A stretch of 64,000 nt of DNA from Undaria pinnatifida (GCA_012845835.1 JABAKD010000001.1:17843251-17907250), one strand, 5' to 3'; positions 1 to 12,239 are shown, counted from the stretch's first letter. The notes: generated from the sequence alone by a model not told the origin. A program made the numbers and translations.

Positions 1-95
1 ATTGAATGGCTTCGAAGTCGTATTCCGGGTTATAAACGTAATGAGCTCTTCACGATAGGAGCTCAGAAACTTTCTTAGAATCTGCTGCACCCCAA
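1..95 (+). repeat. Family E repeat, truncated by window edge
   Basis: This block contains the phrases ATGGCTTCGAAGTC, GAGCTCTTCACGATAGGAGC and TTTCTTAGAATCTGCTGCAC. Related blocks lie near 7040-7182, 10480-10600 and 15685-15835. The unit has an inner GAGCTC..GAGCTC inverted pair and no visible coding potential. Its left end lies outside the window. Confidence 0.45.
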
Positions 96-99
96 TATT

Positions 100-2375
100 T
101 GGCTACTGGTTTGACTACTGGTCCTTGAGCCGTTTCGGGCCAATATCTGTGCTAAAAGTTTGAAGGGCCAAGGGTATTGTGTGTGTAGGTACTCACAGTT
201 GTGACTAAGTCGACAGCATCGTCGTTGACGGTGGAGCCAACTGTCTGCAAATTGCGCCGCGGGTCCGGATCTTGGTCGAAATTGGTCTTCCCCGCCGGCG
301 ATGATCCTTCCGCTGCCGCGCCGCCTCCTCCGACTTGGCGTTTCTCTGTCGGTGTTCATTCGCGGGCAACATAATTTTGGAATTATGTTTAGAGAGCATA
401 CAGTCGAAACGTGTGTTTCTCCGGTGTACCGTGTTTGAGTTGTACGACAGGTAACGCGTAACGCTCGGGCAGAGATTGTAGAGATGTGTGGCGTGTGTCT
501 TCGGTGTTGGATGTTCGAGGTCCCTTGTCACGGTATGAGACTAGGCAGAGGCAGCAGGCATTTCTCCGCGGGGACACGTGCGACGGAGGGGCGGCTACCC
601 CATTTTTTGCTTCTGGATTGGAGCCACGCATGAGAGAGATTCTCGACCTGAACGATGAAAATAATCTGGACGATTTTGCTTGGCACGGCTTAACTAACAA
701 TTTCATGACGCATGCATGCGTACGGAAAACAAAAAGTAGAAAAATAAGGGATAGACTAAGACCTAACGGGAAAAGGGGAGTCATGACTCACAGCCATTCT
801 CTGCAACCAGAGGCCCCACCCCACCCTACCGTAACCACGATCGATCGTCTCCAAGGTGGAGCTGTCACGGTCTGGAAATACGTAAAGGTACAGAGAGCTG
901 GAATGTTTCTCCCTTGGGCATTTCGTATGCCACCAGCAGGCACCAAACGTTCGCTCTATTATACCAAGTACGAACTATATTTTTGTTTTGTCTCGGTATT
1001 GAGTGCACGAGGCGTACGAGACGATCGTGTAACGGTCTAGAAATAAGCACCGGCAAAACCGCGATTTTCCGGCGTTGGGTGCTGCATAAGAAAATGGGTG
1101 TGGTACGATCTGGGAATAGACAGCAGGCACGTTTCTCCTCACGGAATTGTAGATTTCACCCGGTGTCGCCACTAGTCCACTCAATGAAAAACAGCAACCG
1201 CGGTCGTTGTCGCGTGTACAACGTCTCCGAGGTGCGTCTGGGAAACAACACCGACAATTAAAGGGCGCGAATTTATTGCCGGGAACAATTAATGTATTAC
1301 AGGAAGAGGTGCCACCACTTCACCCTACAATGTACGCCACGTGGTGCTATAATGCACTATGCACGTATGTACCCTTTGCTGCCCACAACCTCTTTTGTGT
1401 GCGGTAGTACCCTGTACATGTTGGATGTGCATGTTACATGTGTCGACGCAAGTTACGGTAGTGGTTCTGTATACGGTGGTATCATGTACTTGGTTTCCGA
1501 GTCACCTCACTTGACGAGCTCAACACCTCGCTACACCTCGCTACGCCTCCGATTATGACCCACCCAAATGAAACATCTGCCCGATCGGTTTTGTCAATTC
1601 AACCACCTGGATAGACAAAGAGACATAATACCAATTTGAACACCGATGATTTGGGCATGAAGCGTCGTGGGTCAGCGAACATTTCAGCGCAGAGTGCTAC
1701 CTCTATTGCAGGATGCGCAGGCCCATCTACCCTGTCTGTGCTATACCATCATGGGTTCCCAACAATTCACTGATCCCGCCCTTAGCAAAAACCGAACCAG
1801 TCCGACGCCCGACAGCCACACCTTGTGAGAGGGATTCGCCGCTTGCTCCGGGCAAGAAGCCCATGAGGGCGGCAATGAGCAAGGTAGTAGCGGCTCCTTT
1901 CTTCATCTTGCGACAAGTGAAACCCGTTGATCACCTGACTGGAATGGCGCGCCGACAAACGATGTTGCTGGAATATTTATGTGTGTGTCCGGGAAAGGTT
2001 AAAACATTTGTTAGCTCTCGCGGTGTTTGCGTCTCGAAATCAAAGCAGCAGCGCGGACAAGCACGAGGTACACGAGTAGCTCGCGCCGCTCCGTCTCAAG
2101 GGAAATGGACATGGCACAAGCACGACGAGCATGAGGTTCCGTTGTAATGGGTCTTCCCTCGCTTTCTTCTTCTTCTTCTTCTTCTACGTTATCGGGGTGG
2201 TTGGGAGTGTAACCGAAAATACTGGCCACGCTCGTTTTTGGTCACGCCTGCTCCGGTAGAGGTAGCAATGGTTTCGGCAAAGTAATTCTGTGCACGATGG
2301 TGCTTCTTAACCCAATATCGTCGGCATCATGTCCTTGGGAAAAAGCAATATTCTTCTTCTTTGACCTACACCAGA
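100..2375. other. No gene recognised
   Basis: Short open frames occur on both strands here, but none shows a recognisable domain, a convincing start context or splice-bounded exon structure. Weakly similar phrases near 530-570 and 1100-1135 (both with CAGCAGGCA followed by TTTCTCC) hint at an old duplication. A short TTC microsatellite lies near the right end. Confidence 0.4.
2165..2185. repeat. (TTC)n microsatellite
   Basis: This is a run of about seven TTC triplets. On the minus strand it reads as a glutamate run, which accounts for the small acidic open frame there. Confidence 0.85.
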
Positions 2376-2379
2376 TCAA

Positions 2380-2650
2380 GGCTACTGTAGGCGCGGGGGG
2401 GTAACTCCACGTTCAACAACCGCGGGTCTGAGCCACTCGCACGAGTGACTCTGTGCCTCGCTGACAAAAACAAAGTGAAGGGATTTCTGTGTCGCAGGGG
2501 AGCTAACCATCCCATTGGGGCTCCACAAAAAAAAAAGGAAACAGCACGAAAGAAAGCTTGTAGCTGCATGGAACAGGGGGGGTCGCTTGAGCGAATGATC
2601 CCGAGCCACTGGAAGAAACGACCGCGAAAGGGGGTACCCTCCCTACCGTA
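2380..2650 (+). mobile_element. Family B MITE-like element with TIRs
   Basis: The left end, GGCTACTGTAGGCGCGGGGG, is an imperfect inverted match to the right end, GGGGGTACCCTCCCTACCGT. Inside lies a near-palindrome, CCACTCGCACGAGTGAC, followed by an A-rich stretch and a second, decayed palindrome near 2583-2605. The size, TIRs and lack of a transposase ORF fit a non-autonomous DNA transposon. The superfamily is not assignable by eye. Confidence 0.6.
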
Positions 2651-3659
2651 TCAGTGGTCTCTTTTCTTAGTTTTCTCAAAACCAGGGTTTCGGCGGCATG
2701 TAGACCTCTTCACGTGAGGATGCCATGACAAGCACTGCTGGTGGACCTCTAACGTAGCAAGTGATTTGTCGATTGTCCTTAGAAAACATTGGTGGAGATA
2801 TTGAGGTACGTACGCTGTTCTTCAAAACTCGAGGAGGTGCCATAGATAATAGGGACTTTCCTTGTGGCCCGCTGACGACGAGGGTGACGTCCAAGGCTGC
2901 GCCGATTCGGTTCCGACGCCCCAGACTTGAGGGGGCTCTACGGGTACACGTGCGAAATTGCCTTAGAAAAAAACAAATGCGTAACCCGATGAGCACTGGC
3001 ACGGCCTAGGTATTACCGAACAGCTTTGTCAAAATATTACACATGCTACGGTAAAGGTCCACCGGTTCTTTTTACGATGAGTCATCCCACAGTAGAGGTT
3101 GCACTTTTTGTACCCCACATCCGGTTGATAAACGTGATGTATTATAGCTATCGGTTAGTCTGATACTTACACGAGTATATTATTAATAGTTGTTTTAGTA
3201 TCTAGCGCATAGGAGTGTCCGCCAGGTTGATCAATCGAATGATTTCGAAGTCACGCTTTGGGTGGGGGCTGATTCTACTGTAGCCCCCCCCCAAAAAAAA
3301 AACAAAACCTCATGTTCTTTAACAAACGTTTCACGTCTGCTCGACACAAGCGAGGGTGATATGAAAACAACATCTTCGTGAATAGTTTTCCTTGCAAAGG
3401 AAGGCCTATCAATCGATGGCGTCCGGGTGGCAAGGGGCACCATCTTCCAGGAGATACGGCCGGGAGCTGGTTTCAAGACAGACGATTTCGTTGAATGAAA
3501 GTTGGTGGGGGGGGGGGGCGTCGAATGAGTCTTCACGAGATAAGGAACTCTTCATGTTAGTAGGGCTGAGACGTACGCTCACAACCTCCACCTCAGGATG
3601 AGTCTTAGGCTCGTTGCATCAGGAAATATACATACCTATCCCCTGACCCAAAAAGCGGG
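2651..3659. other. No gene recognised
   Basis: No supported gene is seen. A short family E fragment (GAATGATTTCGAAGTCACG) lies near 3237-3256. C- and A-homopolymers flank it near 3284-3305, and a G10 run lies near 3508. Confidence 0.4.
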
Positions 3660-3838
3660 CTTGGAAGAAAACGAAAGTGCAACCCGCAAAACTATCCCAT
3701 AACCCAGGAATAAAAACCACCTCGCATCATGCAAAGCCAGTATTAAATGCTGACAATTTAGTCTATGGAGCCCCGTCCGTCTGAAAAAGGTTCCGGCGGA
3801 GGTACGTAGTACTGGCATCTCTACCGTGGAACGCGTGA
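3660..3838 (+). repeat. Family A element, diverged 3' part
   Basis: The stretch carries the family A landmarks GAAAGTGCAACCCG, GGAGCCCCGTCCGTCTGAAA and a right-end-like CATCTCTACCGTGGAACGCG. The left terminal repeat is not recognisable. Confidence 0.45.
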
Positions 3839-4673
3839 CCAAATGCTGGGATTCGTACTACAGCAAGCTATTCGTGGGCAGTTGGAAAACGTTCTAACTT
3901 TGTCTCGTTTTTTTGGGTCGACAAATATGAGCCCCCTCCCAAACGGCTAAACGACGTGCTGCCAGGTACATTTTTTCGAACATATTTTCCGAAAGGGGTA
4001 ACTCGAAGCCCTCCTCAGCCGCGCATTCGTTTCCTTGCGTATAGAAAACGTATCATAGGCTACATCTTGACAGAAATACGGATCTGAGGCCCTAAGCAAA
4101 GAGATACAGTGAATGTAGACCGCTTGCATGCATATATATTAGTTTCTATATATATGTCGGTTTACGCTGGTGCTCTTTGCAGCTCTCGGGATACTTGTGG
4201 CTGATCGACCTCGGAGCTCATTCTCCACATTCTTGGATAGCTATACACACAAGTCTTGCATTATACTAGGTCAATTCGGCAGTTGGTCTGCATGTGTAAT
4301 AGTACCGGGTGATTCTCTTAGTATCGAAAACGACAAGCTGTATATTTATCTTAATAGCTTTTTCCCGTTATTAGATTTACATCCATATGTCGGAAATATG
4401 TGTGAAAAAGACAACCAGAGTAAGGCCACCTGTTGAATGCTCTTCGACAACTTCACGAACCACTCTGCTAAATGTGCTAGCCCCTATTTCTCGTAGAACC
4501 AGGTATTTTCTGGCTGGTCGGTTACCACAATATGACTCGGTGTTCTTTGGGACGCTAGCGTCTCCACCGGGGTCATACGTACTCGTTCGATCGTCGCGTC
4601 CTTCTTTCTTTGTCTATTTCGTACGATCTCATCCAGAAGGTGTCGCCGTCTACAAACACTAGTTTCACTAGTG

Positions 4674-4930
4674 AACCATGCTACGGTGGAGATGTGCCAC
4701 TTTTTTTTATTTTACTATTTACCTCATAATGAGCCCCGCACGTGTCCCACCCAGCAACTGCTCTAGTTCCGATAACAACGAAAGTGCACAATCAGCCTCG
4801 AACAATGTCATGGCCTAGGTGTACAATAACCAAGATAATAAACTACGAGTTATGATACACCCATGTTGGGTGAACGAGTCCCGAAGTTCGGGAATAAGCA
4901 ACGACCGAAAAGTACTACCTCCATAAATCG
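4674..4930 (+). mobile_element. Family A MITE-like element, diverged
   Basis: The left TIR reads CATGCTACGGTGGAGATGTG. It is followed by the poly-T stretch, GAAAGTGCACAATCAG, CATGGCCTAGGTGTACAA and a decayed TTGGGTGAACGAGTCCCG, in the same order as in better copies. The right TIR is weak, so the end is approximate. Confidence 0.5.
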
Positions 4931-5227
4931 TTGAAATTATTTTCCGGCCGATGTGCTGGCTACCTCAACCGCCGACCCCGACAATAGCAGTAGTAAACTG
5001 TCCGGTCGCCACCTTTGGTACTCCGCCGAAGGCTTCGCTTATCTAACATCTACGACCATGGAGTACCCATTTTTTCCCTTGGTCAAGCGTCGCGCACATG
5101 CTCGCCCTATCCAGCAAAAGCACCCTTTATCACCTTCTCAATCACGCCTCGAGCATTATGATTCAAGACGTTCGTTAGAAAAGCCCAAGCATATCGCCAT
5201 CGTAAAGTGATCCATGTTTAATGCCGA

Positions 5228-5345
5228 TGTGGTATAGGCGGATTTCGCTGTTGTTGAAGCTCTTCACTTGCCAAGATCTAAACGCATCTTGGGTAGACTC
5301 AAAGCGCAACCCGATGAACAAGCCTATGGTACAAGTAGACGAAAT
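5228..5345 (+). repeat. Family A fragment, 5' half
   Basis: The fragment has GAAGCTCTTCACTTG followed by CAAAGCGCAACCCGATGAAC, the order seen in the left half of family A. Both TIRs are missing or unrecognisable. Confidence 0.4.
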
Positions 5346-5349
5346 TTCA

Positions 5350-6489
5350 ACACTAGATTTTTCTCGGATTCTACGTTGCTTGACATTCTGATTTAGCCGT
5401 TCGAACGTCACGAATTACGCCATGTCGGATGCATTACAATCGGGGTGTCCACTTTGTCCTAGGTAGCCTGGGTCGGATTTATCTCGGGTTCTAATTAGAT
5501 TGCCGGTATACTGTAAAGTGTACCGGTCGCCCCGGTAGCGTATCAGGTATTATTATCCTCGAGCCTGGTATAGGTCAGTTTCGTGAGTTCGAGCCCCCCC
5601 GAGTGCATACTCGTATGGATTCGTGGGGACTTTTTGGTGTGCACAAACTGACTCGCGGAAAGCGCGAGAGCGTGAGTCAGCAACAGTACAACACTCAATG
5701 AAAAATCGACGAACAGTGGAATTGTTGAACCCTATGCGCCATAAAAATTGAAGGCAAGAACCAGAGGTGAGAAGGGACGACACCTGTGACCACGGCTTAT
5801 CCAGAAGGTAGAAAATAGAAGTGTGCGAAAATCAAAAGAAAAAGTGTGGTTGGTGTGTTCCATTTAGATGCACCCGATTTAGAGACTATTTACCGCGTCA
5901 ATGGCATTGGTTGTATCCTCTACCAGGTACAATCGTTGTCATCCAACAATGTGCAGCATGTTTCTGAATGTCGATCACTCCTTAAGGTTCACCAAAACAA
6001 GAAGAAAACCACGGAACGCCTACTAGAGAAGGAAAACCAAAGAAGGGAAGTTTAGCTCTCTCACCCTCTTTTCGTACCCTGCGCCCGGCTTTTATCTACT
6101 CACTTCCCTTGCTCCGCCCTTCGTTGTCGTCATCTACGTTTTCATCTATGTTGATAATGCGTCAAACACACATGTTACAGTAGATATATAGTCTATATGT
6201 GCACACCAATGATTTTCTGGGTCTCCTCGATTAAAGGAGCTCCACACCCCACCCCACCCCCCAAGACTATATTTTGGAGAAATATAGAAAGTAAGTGCAG
6301 CCCGATCAACGACGTACGTTCTACATAAGTATGTCCTACGAAGTACACATACGTATGTCCCAAGTATGTATGTTCTACATAAACATGTCCTACATAAGTA
6401 TGTACACTGAATCGCATTGCTACAAAAAGGAAAGACAGTGTCATTCCACGGTACTAGCACTGAGTACATGGGGAACCCCCATTTCACTA
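5350..6489. other. No gene recognised
   Basis: This interval lacks a supported gene. Around 6300-6405 the segment CCTACATAAGTATGT is repeated in imperfect tandem copies of about 20 bp. A tRNA-like B-box at 5580-5597 was examined and rejected. Confidence 0.35.
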
Positions 6490-6495
6490 CAGGAT

Positions 6496-6562
6496 TTGAG
6501 CTATCATACCATACCATACCATATCATATCATACCATATCATATCATACCATACCCTGCCAC
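6496..6562. repeat. (CATAC/CATAT)n microsatellite
   Basis: The tract has imperfect pentamers CATAC and CATAT in tandem. It sits immediately upstream of a family B palindrome, the same arrangement as at 13435-13590. Confidence 0.8.
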
Positions 6563-6574
6563 ACGTACTATCGT

Positions 6575-6770
6575 ACTATCGTACTCGCGCGAGTGACTCG
6601 ATACCTCACGGACGAGAAGGCTCTAGGCGAATTGTTTCGGTGCAGCGTTGGAAGATATCAGATGATGACCATTCCATTTCGGATCAATTTGGTCAACTTA
6701 TAGCGCCAAGTAAACCTAAGCCCCCAGAGGAACAGAGGGGTTACTCGTGCGAGTGACCCCGAGCCGAAGC
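6575..6770 (+). mobile_element. Family B element with two palindromes
   Basis: One palindrome, TACTCGCGCGAGTGACTC, lies near 6582-6599. A second, TTACTCGTGCGAGTGACC, lies near 6741-6758. Between them is sequence related to 2380-2650 and 13570-13660. The outer TIRs are not clear, so the boundaries are approximate. Confidence 0.5.
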
Positions 6771-6828
6771 AACACATAGCCCCCAAAAAACAACATATTC
6801 CCTCTACCGCAGCATTGTGCTTACTTCT

Positions 6829-6877
6829 CGGTAGCTACGGTAGCTACGGTAGCTACGGTAGCTACGGTAGCTACGGT
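6829..6877. repeat. (GGTAGCTAC)n minisatellite
   Basis: About five tandem copies of the 9-mer GGTAGCTAC are seen. The unit contains the palindrome GTAGCTAC and could fold as a hairpin. Confidence 0.85.
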
Positions 6878-7039
6878 GGTTGCATTTATTCGGTTAACTA
6901 ACGTTTCCTACCTTCTGACTTTCTGACCCTCTGACCTTCTGAGCTATGTGTGGCGGTCGAGATCCTCTGGTGTGGAACTATCCGGCGTTATGCAATTTTT
7001 ACGAGAGAAAGTTCGTTCCAATAGGAATAACATGCAGAA

Positions 7040-7182
7040 GTCTTGGTCGGACCGCGCGAACATATGCCCTCGAAGGCAAGCTTCGGTTGAGATATTGAGC
7101 TCTTCTTGTTTGGAGCTCTCTGAGCAGAAGCTTCTTAGAATCTGCTGCACCGTTAACCTATCGTGGGATGGGTCGGTTTTCC
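7040..7182 (+). repeat. Family E repeat
   Basis: Landmarks in order are GGACCGCGCGAACATATGCC, CTCGAAGGCAAG, GAGCTCTTCTTGTTTGGAGC, TTCTTAGAATCTGCTGCACC and TCGTGGGATGGGTCGG. The same order occurs at 10480-10600 and 15685-15835. Confidence 0.6.
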
Positions 7183-7433
7183 TGTAGTGACACGATTCAG
7201 GGTTAATGAACCCCGTCAATCCAGAAAACATTGTGTCCTCCTGAGCAATTGTGTTACCTCTAACGTGGCAGGCATCGTGAGCTGGACCCAAAGTGGAATG
7301 CCCGACGAGTGCTTGAGCAAAATGCGCATCTACTGCCTCGCCTCCTCCTGAACCTCCTCAACCTAGAGAGCTCTAGACCATCGGTACGGCACTATTGTGT
7401 TGTTTGTCCATTGTTTCAAGTACATGGTTTCGA

Positions 7434-7928
7434 TCGCTTGCTAGGACAGGGGTGCGCACCACTTGTTTCATTTTGAAGTTCCCCAATGCTGGAGCTGAAG
7501 ACCTCTCTCTCCCAAAATATGATTTGGAGCAAAACATAACTGCTATATACCGGATGGATCAAAAATCCCATGGCCTAGGTACACAACGACAATCATGTAA
7601 AATTAATGGGGCGTATTTCCGACGGTTTTGGGTTAAGGAGCCCCGTCATTCAGAAACAATTTCAGCCAAAAAAAGGTATACCTCAATACCTCCGACGATT
7701 TTGGGTTAGGGAGCCCCGTCATTCAGAAAACATTTTCGCCAAAAAAAGGTATACCTCTATTGTAGCACGAGTCATGACCCAGCAGTAAACCTACTACCAG
7801 CAGGTATCACACAACGAGAATCATGCCAAAGAAAAGGGGCGTATTTCCGACGATTTTGGGTGAGGGAGCCCCGTCATTCAGAAAACATTTTAGTCAAAAA
7901 AAGGTATACCTCTATCGTAGCCTGCGTC
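7434..7928 (+). mobile_element. Family A composite array
   Basis: A left-end-like GCTTGCTAGGACAGGGGTGC is followed by three partial repeats of the right half of family A. Each has the phrase GAGCCCCGTCATTCAGAAA, and the right ends fall near 7773 and 7928. The joins include GGTATACCTCAATACCTCCG and a spacer beginning ATGACCCAGCAGTAAACC. The same joins occur at 39159-39752, so this is a multiplied composite rather than independent insertions. Confidence 0.65.
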
Positions 7929-8024
7929 ATTCATTTATGATGTCATTACACGGATTGCTCGCTCCAAAAGCGTGCTACGACAGCGGTAACGCAGCAGTTT
8001 TTCGCCTACAAGTTTTGTGAATGC

Positions 8025-8170
8025 CGATCCTCCTTAACCAAAAACGCGGTGGACTGCTCTCGCAATTTTTGTAATACTTACTAAGAAAGATGTCGATTTG
8101 TATTCCCGGGCCACGGGTTTGTTCACGGGATTGCACTTTCATTTTCTCGACCTCGGGTTGTGCGAGGGCT
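8025..8170 (-). repeat. Family A fragment, reverse orientation
   Basis: On the + strand the fragment reads CCTTAACCAAAAACG, then GGCCACGGGTTTGTTCACGG and GATTGCACTTTCATTTTCTC. These are reverse complements of family A landmarks. The ends are not clear. Confidence 0.45.
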
Positions 8171-8299
8171 ATAATATGGAACCGTTCAAACGAAGACCTC
8201 CGTGTCGAGATTACTCGCTTGATTTTGTGCCATTGTACATGTTGTATGGAGATTGCGGCGGCTGTCAGGTTATCCCGAAAGGGCGTACAATCATTGCAT

Positions 8300-9412
8300 A
8301 ACCTCCTGGTTGCCGACTAGGGTCTTCGGGCGACGGAAGGGGCGATACCTTCTCTCCAACTTGAGTCTCTGGTAATCCGGTGCCTCTGGTCCTCTCCCTT
8401 TAATAAGCAACACTTGATCAAAAGCACCTGCCTTGGTGACGACACCCGTCACCACCGACTCCTCCTCCAAGTGATCGGGGTTACCCCGGCCACAAGGTAT
8501 CGAGTTGCTCCGGAAAAAAAATGATGCACCTCTTTCGCAGCGCATGTGACGAGAGCCTCACCACCTCACTCAATAAACAGACTCAATTAAGTTTTTTTCC
8601 GGTACAGCTTCACACACATACGGGGCATGTTGCCAAGCCGAACAGCACATAGATAGATAGGTAGCCTCTCTTGCAAGTGTCTGCCAAACGGTGGAAACGG
8701 ATAGCTGACAAGTGAGCCACTCTACCATAGAGTATGGAGCCATCCCAAGAGGCAGAGGTACAACGAACGTCTCTGAGCGCCTAACACGAGGATCTCAATA
8801 ACTCACGCGAAAACATGACTTCGAAGGCATTCGCTCGCGCAATTCGACCAACACATAAGTCTATGGGAGACTACTGAAACAAATGCACTCGTAACACTGT
8901 GAGACTAACCGCTAGTTCTTGGCGTGAGAAGCTCAACCGGCCAGAAAGTTTGGCCGACAAAAAAAATTACAACACCTAGTACCGTCGGATGACTCTATTT
9001 ATTTTAGTAAAACGGCACCCATACTTGACCCAAACAAAGTCTCGCTATGAGAAAATGATAGTGCAACGCCATGAACGTTCCCGCACGGCCTTCGTTACAT
9101 CATGAATATCATCGTAAAGAAGAGGCATATTACTATGACGATATAGGTTAGAATTCCTCATTCGTTTGCGACGAGCCATCGCAAATAAGAAGGGATATAT
9201 TATGACGATATAGGTTACAATTCCTGATTCGTTTGCGAGGAGCCCGGTTGACGGCAACGAACATGGTATTGCTCATATAAATAGTGTTGAGCTCCTTCGG
9301 TGGGAACCCTCAAAAAGAAATGAGGGGCGTCTATACCGTGGTATTTATGAACCACCAATGCTACAGCGGTACTTCGATATAAAGCCCGGTAGTTGCTCAA
9401 TTCAGGAACCTC
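8300..9412. other. No gene recognised
   Basis: No gene is supported. A short family E-like phrase (CTTCGAAGGCATTCGCTCGC) lies near 8820-8839. A direct duplication of about 60 bp (ACGATATAGGTTA followed by CAATTCCTGATTCGTTTGCG or a close variant) occurs at about 9138-9175 and 9213-9243. Confidence 0.4.
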
Positions 9413-9690
9413 GGCGCGTGCCACTATCTATAGAGGTAGCAATTTTGGCAAAGTACTTTCTGAATGATGGAGGTCCATTTTTTTACACGAACCTGGCGGA
9501 ATTTCGTTCAGTTTTTGCAAGATTCATTTTCAATACCTAGGCCACGAGTCTGTTCACGGAGTTACACCTTCAGATTTGCCTGTTAATATGTCAGGTTTCG
9601 GGTGAAGTATAGAGTAGCTTATCAAGCCACCACCACCCCTCAGAAAGAACTATAGCCAAACGAAACGGTGCATCTCTACCGTAGGATGTG
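9413..9690 (-). mobile_element. Family A MITE-like element
   Basis: The two ends, CGCGTGCCACTATCTATAGA and GGTGCATCTCTACCGTAGGA, are imperfect inverted repeats. Inside, reverse-oriented landmarks appear: GAATGATGGAGGTCC, a decayed TTTCCGACG motif, and CTAGGCCACGAGTCTGTTCA. It is a full-length but diverged copy. Confidence 0.5.
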
Positions 9691-9699
9691 TATAAAGTC

Positions 9700-10475
9700 A
9701 GTCCAAACCATGCCGCGCCTGGACCGGTCCTACTCGAATCGTAGCACGAGCCAAATTGCACCCCTCTTGTATGGAAACGGCCGACCCTTACGATCGCTGC
9801 CCTTCTCACATATCGAGCACCAGCGTGGTGCGCATCTCGGACTACCGCACGGTGCGCCATACAACACATACATCCTGCCTCGAGAGGATACCAAGGTTGA
9901 TTGTATCTGCCTTCGACAAAGCGCGGAGAGTGCACAGGAGCCGGCCGAGGCGTCTACGGGAAAAACATTTGAACGTGGTCATCGACCAAAGACACGGAGT
10001 AGGGAAGTGACTCTTTAGGCCTTAGTTTTGCAATGAATGGCTCGGGATCGCTCGCGCGAGTGACCCTCCGGCTCCTTTGTATCCTCGAGCTTTTGCGCTC
10101 GTGGTGACTATTGGGATATCAATCAAACCGCAATGGAATGGTAAGCCACTCCTTTTCCGAAAACATCGCATATACTGTATGTATTTTTTTATTTTTTTTC
10201 TCTGTGAGGTAAGGCGTCAATCGTGCGACTGGCTTAGGTCCGATAGTGAGGCCGGTGGTAACCCCATACTGTATCGCACTTGGTAACCAAATTATGAACG
10301 GAATCGGGTTGGAATTGCATCCCGGGGCGGGGGGAGTTATCACTCTCGCTGCGTTTCGGCAAAAGGCGCGGACGTGGCGCATTCTGCATGAGGTCACAGC
10401 GGTTATCGTCCACCTAGTGCGTGGCGACCAAGAAGGCGCGCCTCGTAGCATAGTCTTAGGAATATACGAAGTACT
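9700..10475. other. No gene recognised; family B fragment
   Basis: A family B palindrome (TCGCTCGCGCGAGTGACC) lies at about 10047-10064. It is followed by a degenerate internal segment that includes GCAATGGAATGGTAAGCC, which is also found in the B copies at 15215 and 51660. Overlapping open frames on both strands at 9600-10000 look like chance ORFs. Confidence 0.4.
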
Positions 10476-10479
10476 TGTT

Positions 10480-10600
10480 AGTCGGGTTGCGCGAACGAAT
10501 GCGTTCGACGTAATCTTTTGGGTGAAAGATTGAGCGCTCTTCATCATCACGCGCGGAGCTCCGAACCTTCTGCTGCACCGTTTAGCGTGGGATGACTCGG
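10480..10600 (+). repeat. Family E repeat
   Basis: The order is GTTGCGCGAACGAATGCGTT, TTGAGCGCTCTTCATC, GAGCTCCGAACC, TTCTGCTGCACCG and GTGGGATGACTCGGTG. This matches the blocks at 7040 and 15685. Confidence 0.55.
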
Positions 10601-11599
10601 TGCGAAAACAAAATTAAGCGGTCTCACCTGTCCTGGTGCTGTAATTCCCCCGTGAAGGGCAGTTTCACAACGCAGACGCAGACGCTGCTTGCTGTGGCAC
10701 AAAGAACAAGTATCTCCGACGCGTAGAACAACAGTAGCGACCTCTCTTGACAAGCACGGGTTTGGGTAGTGGATTTCTACCGCGGTGCGCGGTATAGGCG
10801 GTAAAGGTTGCCTATTGTAGTAAGACTGAAAGGTGGTATGCCAGCGGATGGGGGTTGGGAGGTGGAATGTCCGGTGGGGGAAGGGAGACGGTGAACGGCA
10901 GCGCGGGCTCATGCAAGCGCCAATCTCGGGGAAACGTGTGCCCATCTCTAACCCTAACGTATGGTTCCTCAATGACGTTTCCCGGAAAGTACCTGGGGTA
11001 CCACAGGGGAAGTGGGCTGCGTGCGAGGCGAGATAAGGAACCACAAACGGAAAGGGATGTGACGCCTCATTTCGACTATATATTCGGCAACCATTGATAA
11101 TATCACTGGTAACAGACCGTGTGTGGCACAACACTATATGCTCATGTTAATAATACGAGACACGCTGCTGATCGAAACAATAGCAGGCGTTTGCGGAGAA
11201 TAAACGATACCAGGTACATTTTATTGAATGCCCCGCCGGGACGAATAACTACAGCAGCAAGAGACTGCACCCAAGGTTGTTTCATTGGACATATGTCTAT
11301 TTCCCCCGTCACCGCCGACGAATTGAGAGCCGGTCCATGGGGCAACCCAATAAACACTCCCAAAACGCCCAGTATTGAACATAATCTTCATCGACTTTAA
11401 TGGCAAATTCACAAACGGAAACTACGGTATTGTATGGTTCTCCAGAGAAGAAGCATCTTGGCTTGAACATTCGTTGACTCTCTAACCAAAACGTTCTATG
11501 CCTCTCGGTGAAAGTGCAGCGTGACGAGACACCCAATTGCCTACGTTGACACGCACTACTGTAATAGGGTAAACGTGCGTTGTTTGTTTCATGAAGATC
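10601..11599. other. No gene recognised
   Basis: A 195-codon open frame on the minus strand (11134 to 10547) lacks any recognisable domain. It has no supporting splice or start signals and overlaps + strand frames, so it is treated as chance. Nothing else is evident. Confidence 0.35.
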
Positions 11600-11826
11600 C
11601 TCGCTTGAGGAGGTCTGTATCTCACTCAAAAACGTGAATTTGAGGAAACTGAAAGTGCAACCCGATGGCCAATCCCATAGCGTACATCATATCAGTTTTG
11701 CACAACAAAAATGGCATTCCGTTTTTCTTTCGGGTAATAATACGTGCTCCGTCATTCACAATAAACGTTTTTTCGCCAAAACGTGTGGTACACCCTACTA
11801 ATACCTCTCTCGTGTAGCACTGCGCA
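11600..11826 (+). mobile_element. Family A element, left end unclear
   Basis: The segment has CTGAAAGTGCAACCCGATGG, CCAATCCCATAG, GCTCCGTCATTCACAATAAA and the right-end motif ACACCCTACTAATACCTCTC followed by CGTGTAGCAC. The left TIR is not certain. Confidence 0.5.
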
Positions 11827-11952
11827 ATACAAGTACACCGTCTTACACAAACACAAGTGTTTTCATAACTTGTACAACGATATCTCTTAGGTAGCCCTTT
11901 TGAGCAGAAATAAGTTGTTGATGACCAGCCTCCTTGATTGACCGCGCTTGCA

Positions 11953-12239
11953 ACACGCCTTCTTTGATATCGGTGCACCACTTTTTTTTCTTATACTACC
12001 CCTCAATTTGGGAGGTCAAGACCTCTCTCTCTCCCAGAGCAATTAATTTTCGAGAAAAATAAAACTGCTAGTCTAGACTATAGACCTATACCGAATGAAA
12101 AATCGCATGGCTCACGTACACAGCGAGAATCGTGAAAAGAAAAGGCCCGTTTCGGACGATGTTGGGTTTAAGGATACCCGTCATTCAGAAACCATCTCAG
12201 ACCAAAAAAAGGTATACCTCTATTGTAGCACCATGCATC
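11953..12239 (+). mobile_element. Family A MITE-like element
   Basis: It begins with a degenerate TIR ending in ATATCGGTGCACC. It continues through CCTCAATTTGGGAGGTCAAG, a CTAGACTATAG palindromic insertion, CCCGTCATTCAGAAACCATC and GGTATACCTCTATTGTAGCA. It closely parallels 29727-29975. Confidence 0.6.

Noticed and set aside
5560-5600. tRNA-like A- and B-box pair (GAGTTCGAGCC)
   Set aside because: The T-stem has mismatches, no anticodon arm with T33 can be drawn and no acceptor stem pairs.
9591-10018. Overlapping ORFs of about 115 codons on both strands
   Set aside because: They partly cover a family A TIR and show no recognisable protein features.
10547-11134. 195-codon minus-strand ORF
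   Set aside because: It has no domain, an odd composition and overlapping open frames on the other strand, with no start or splice support.
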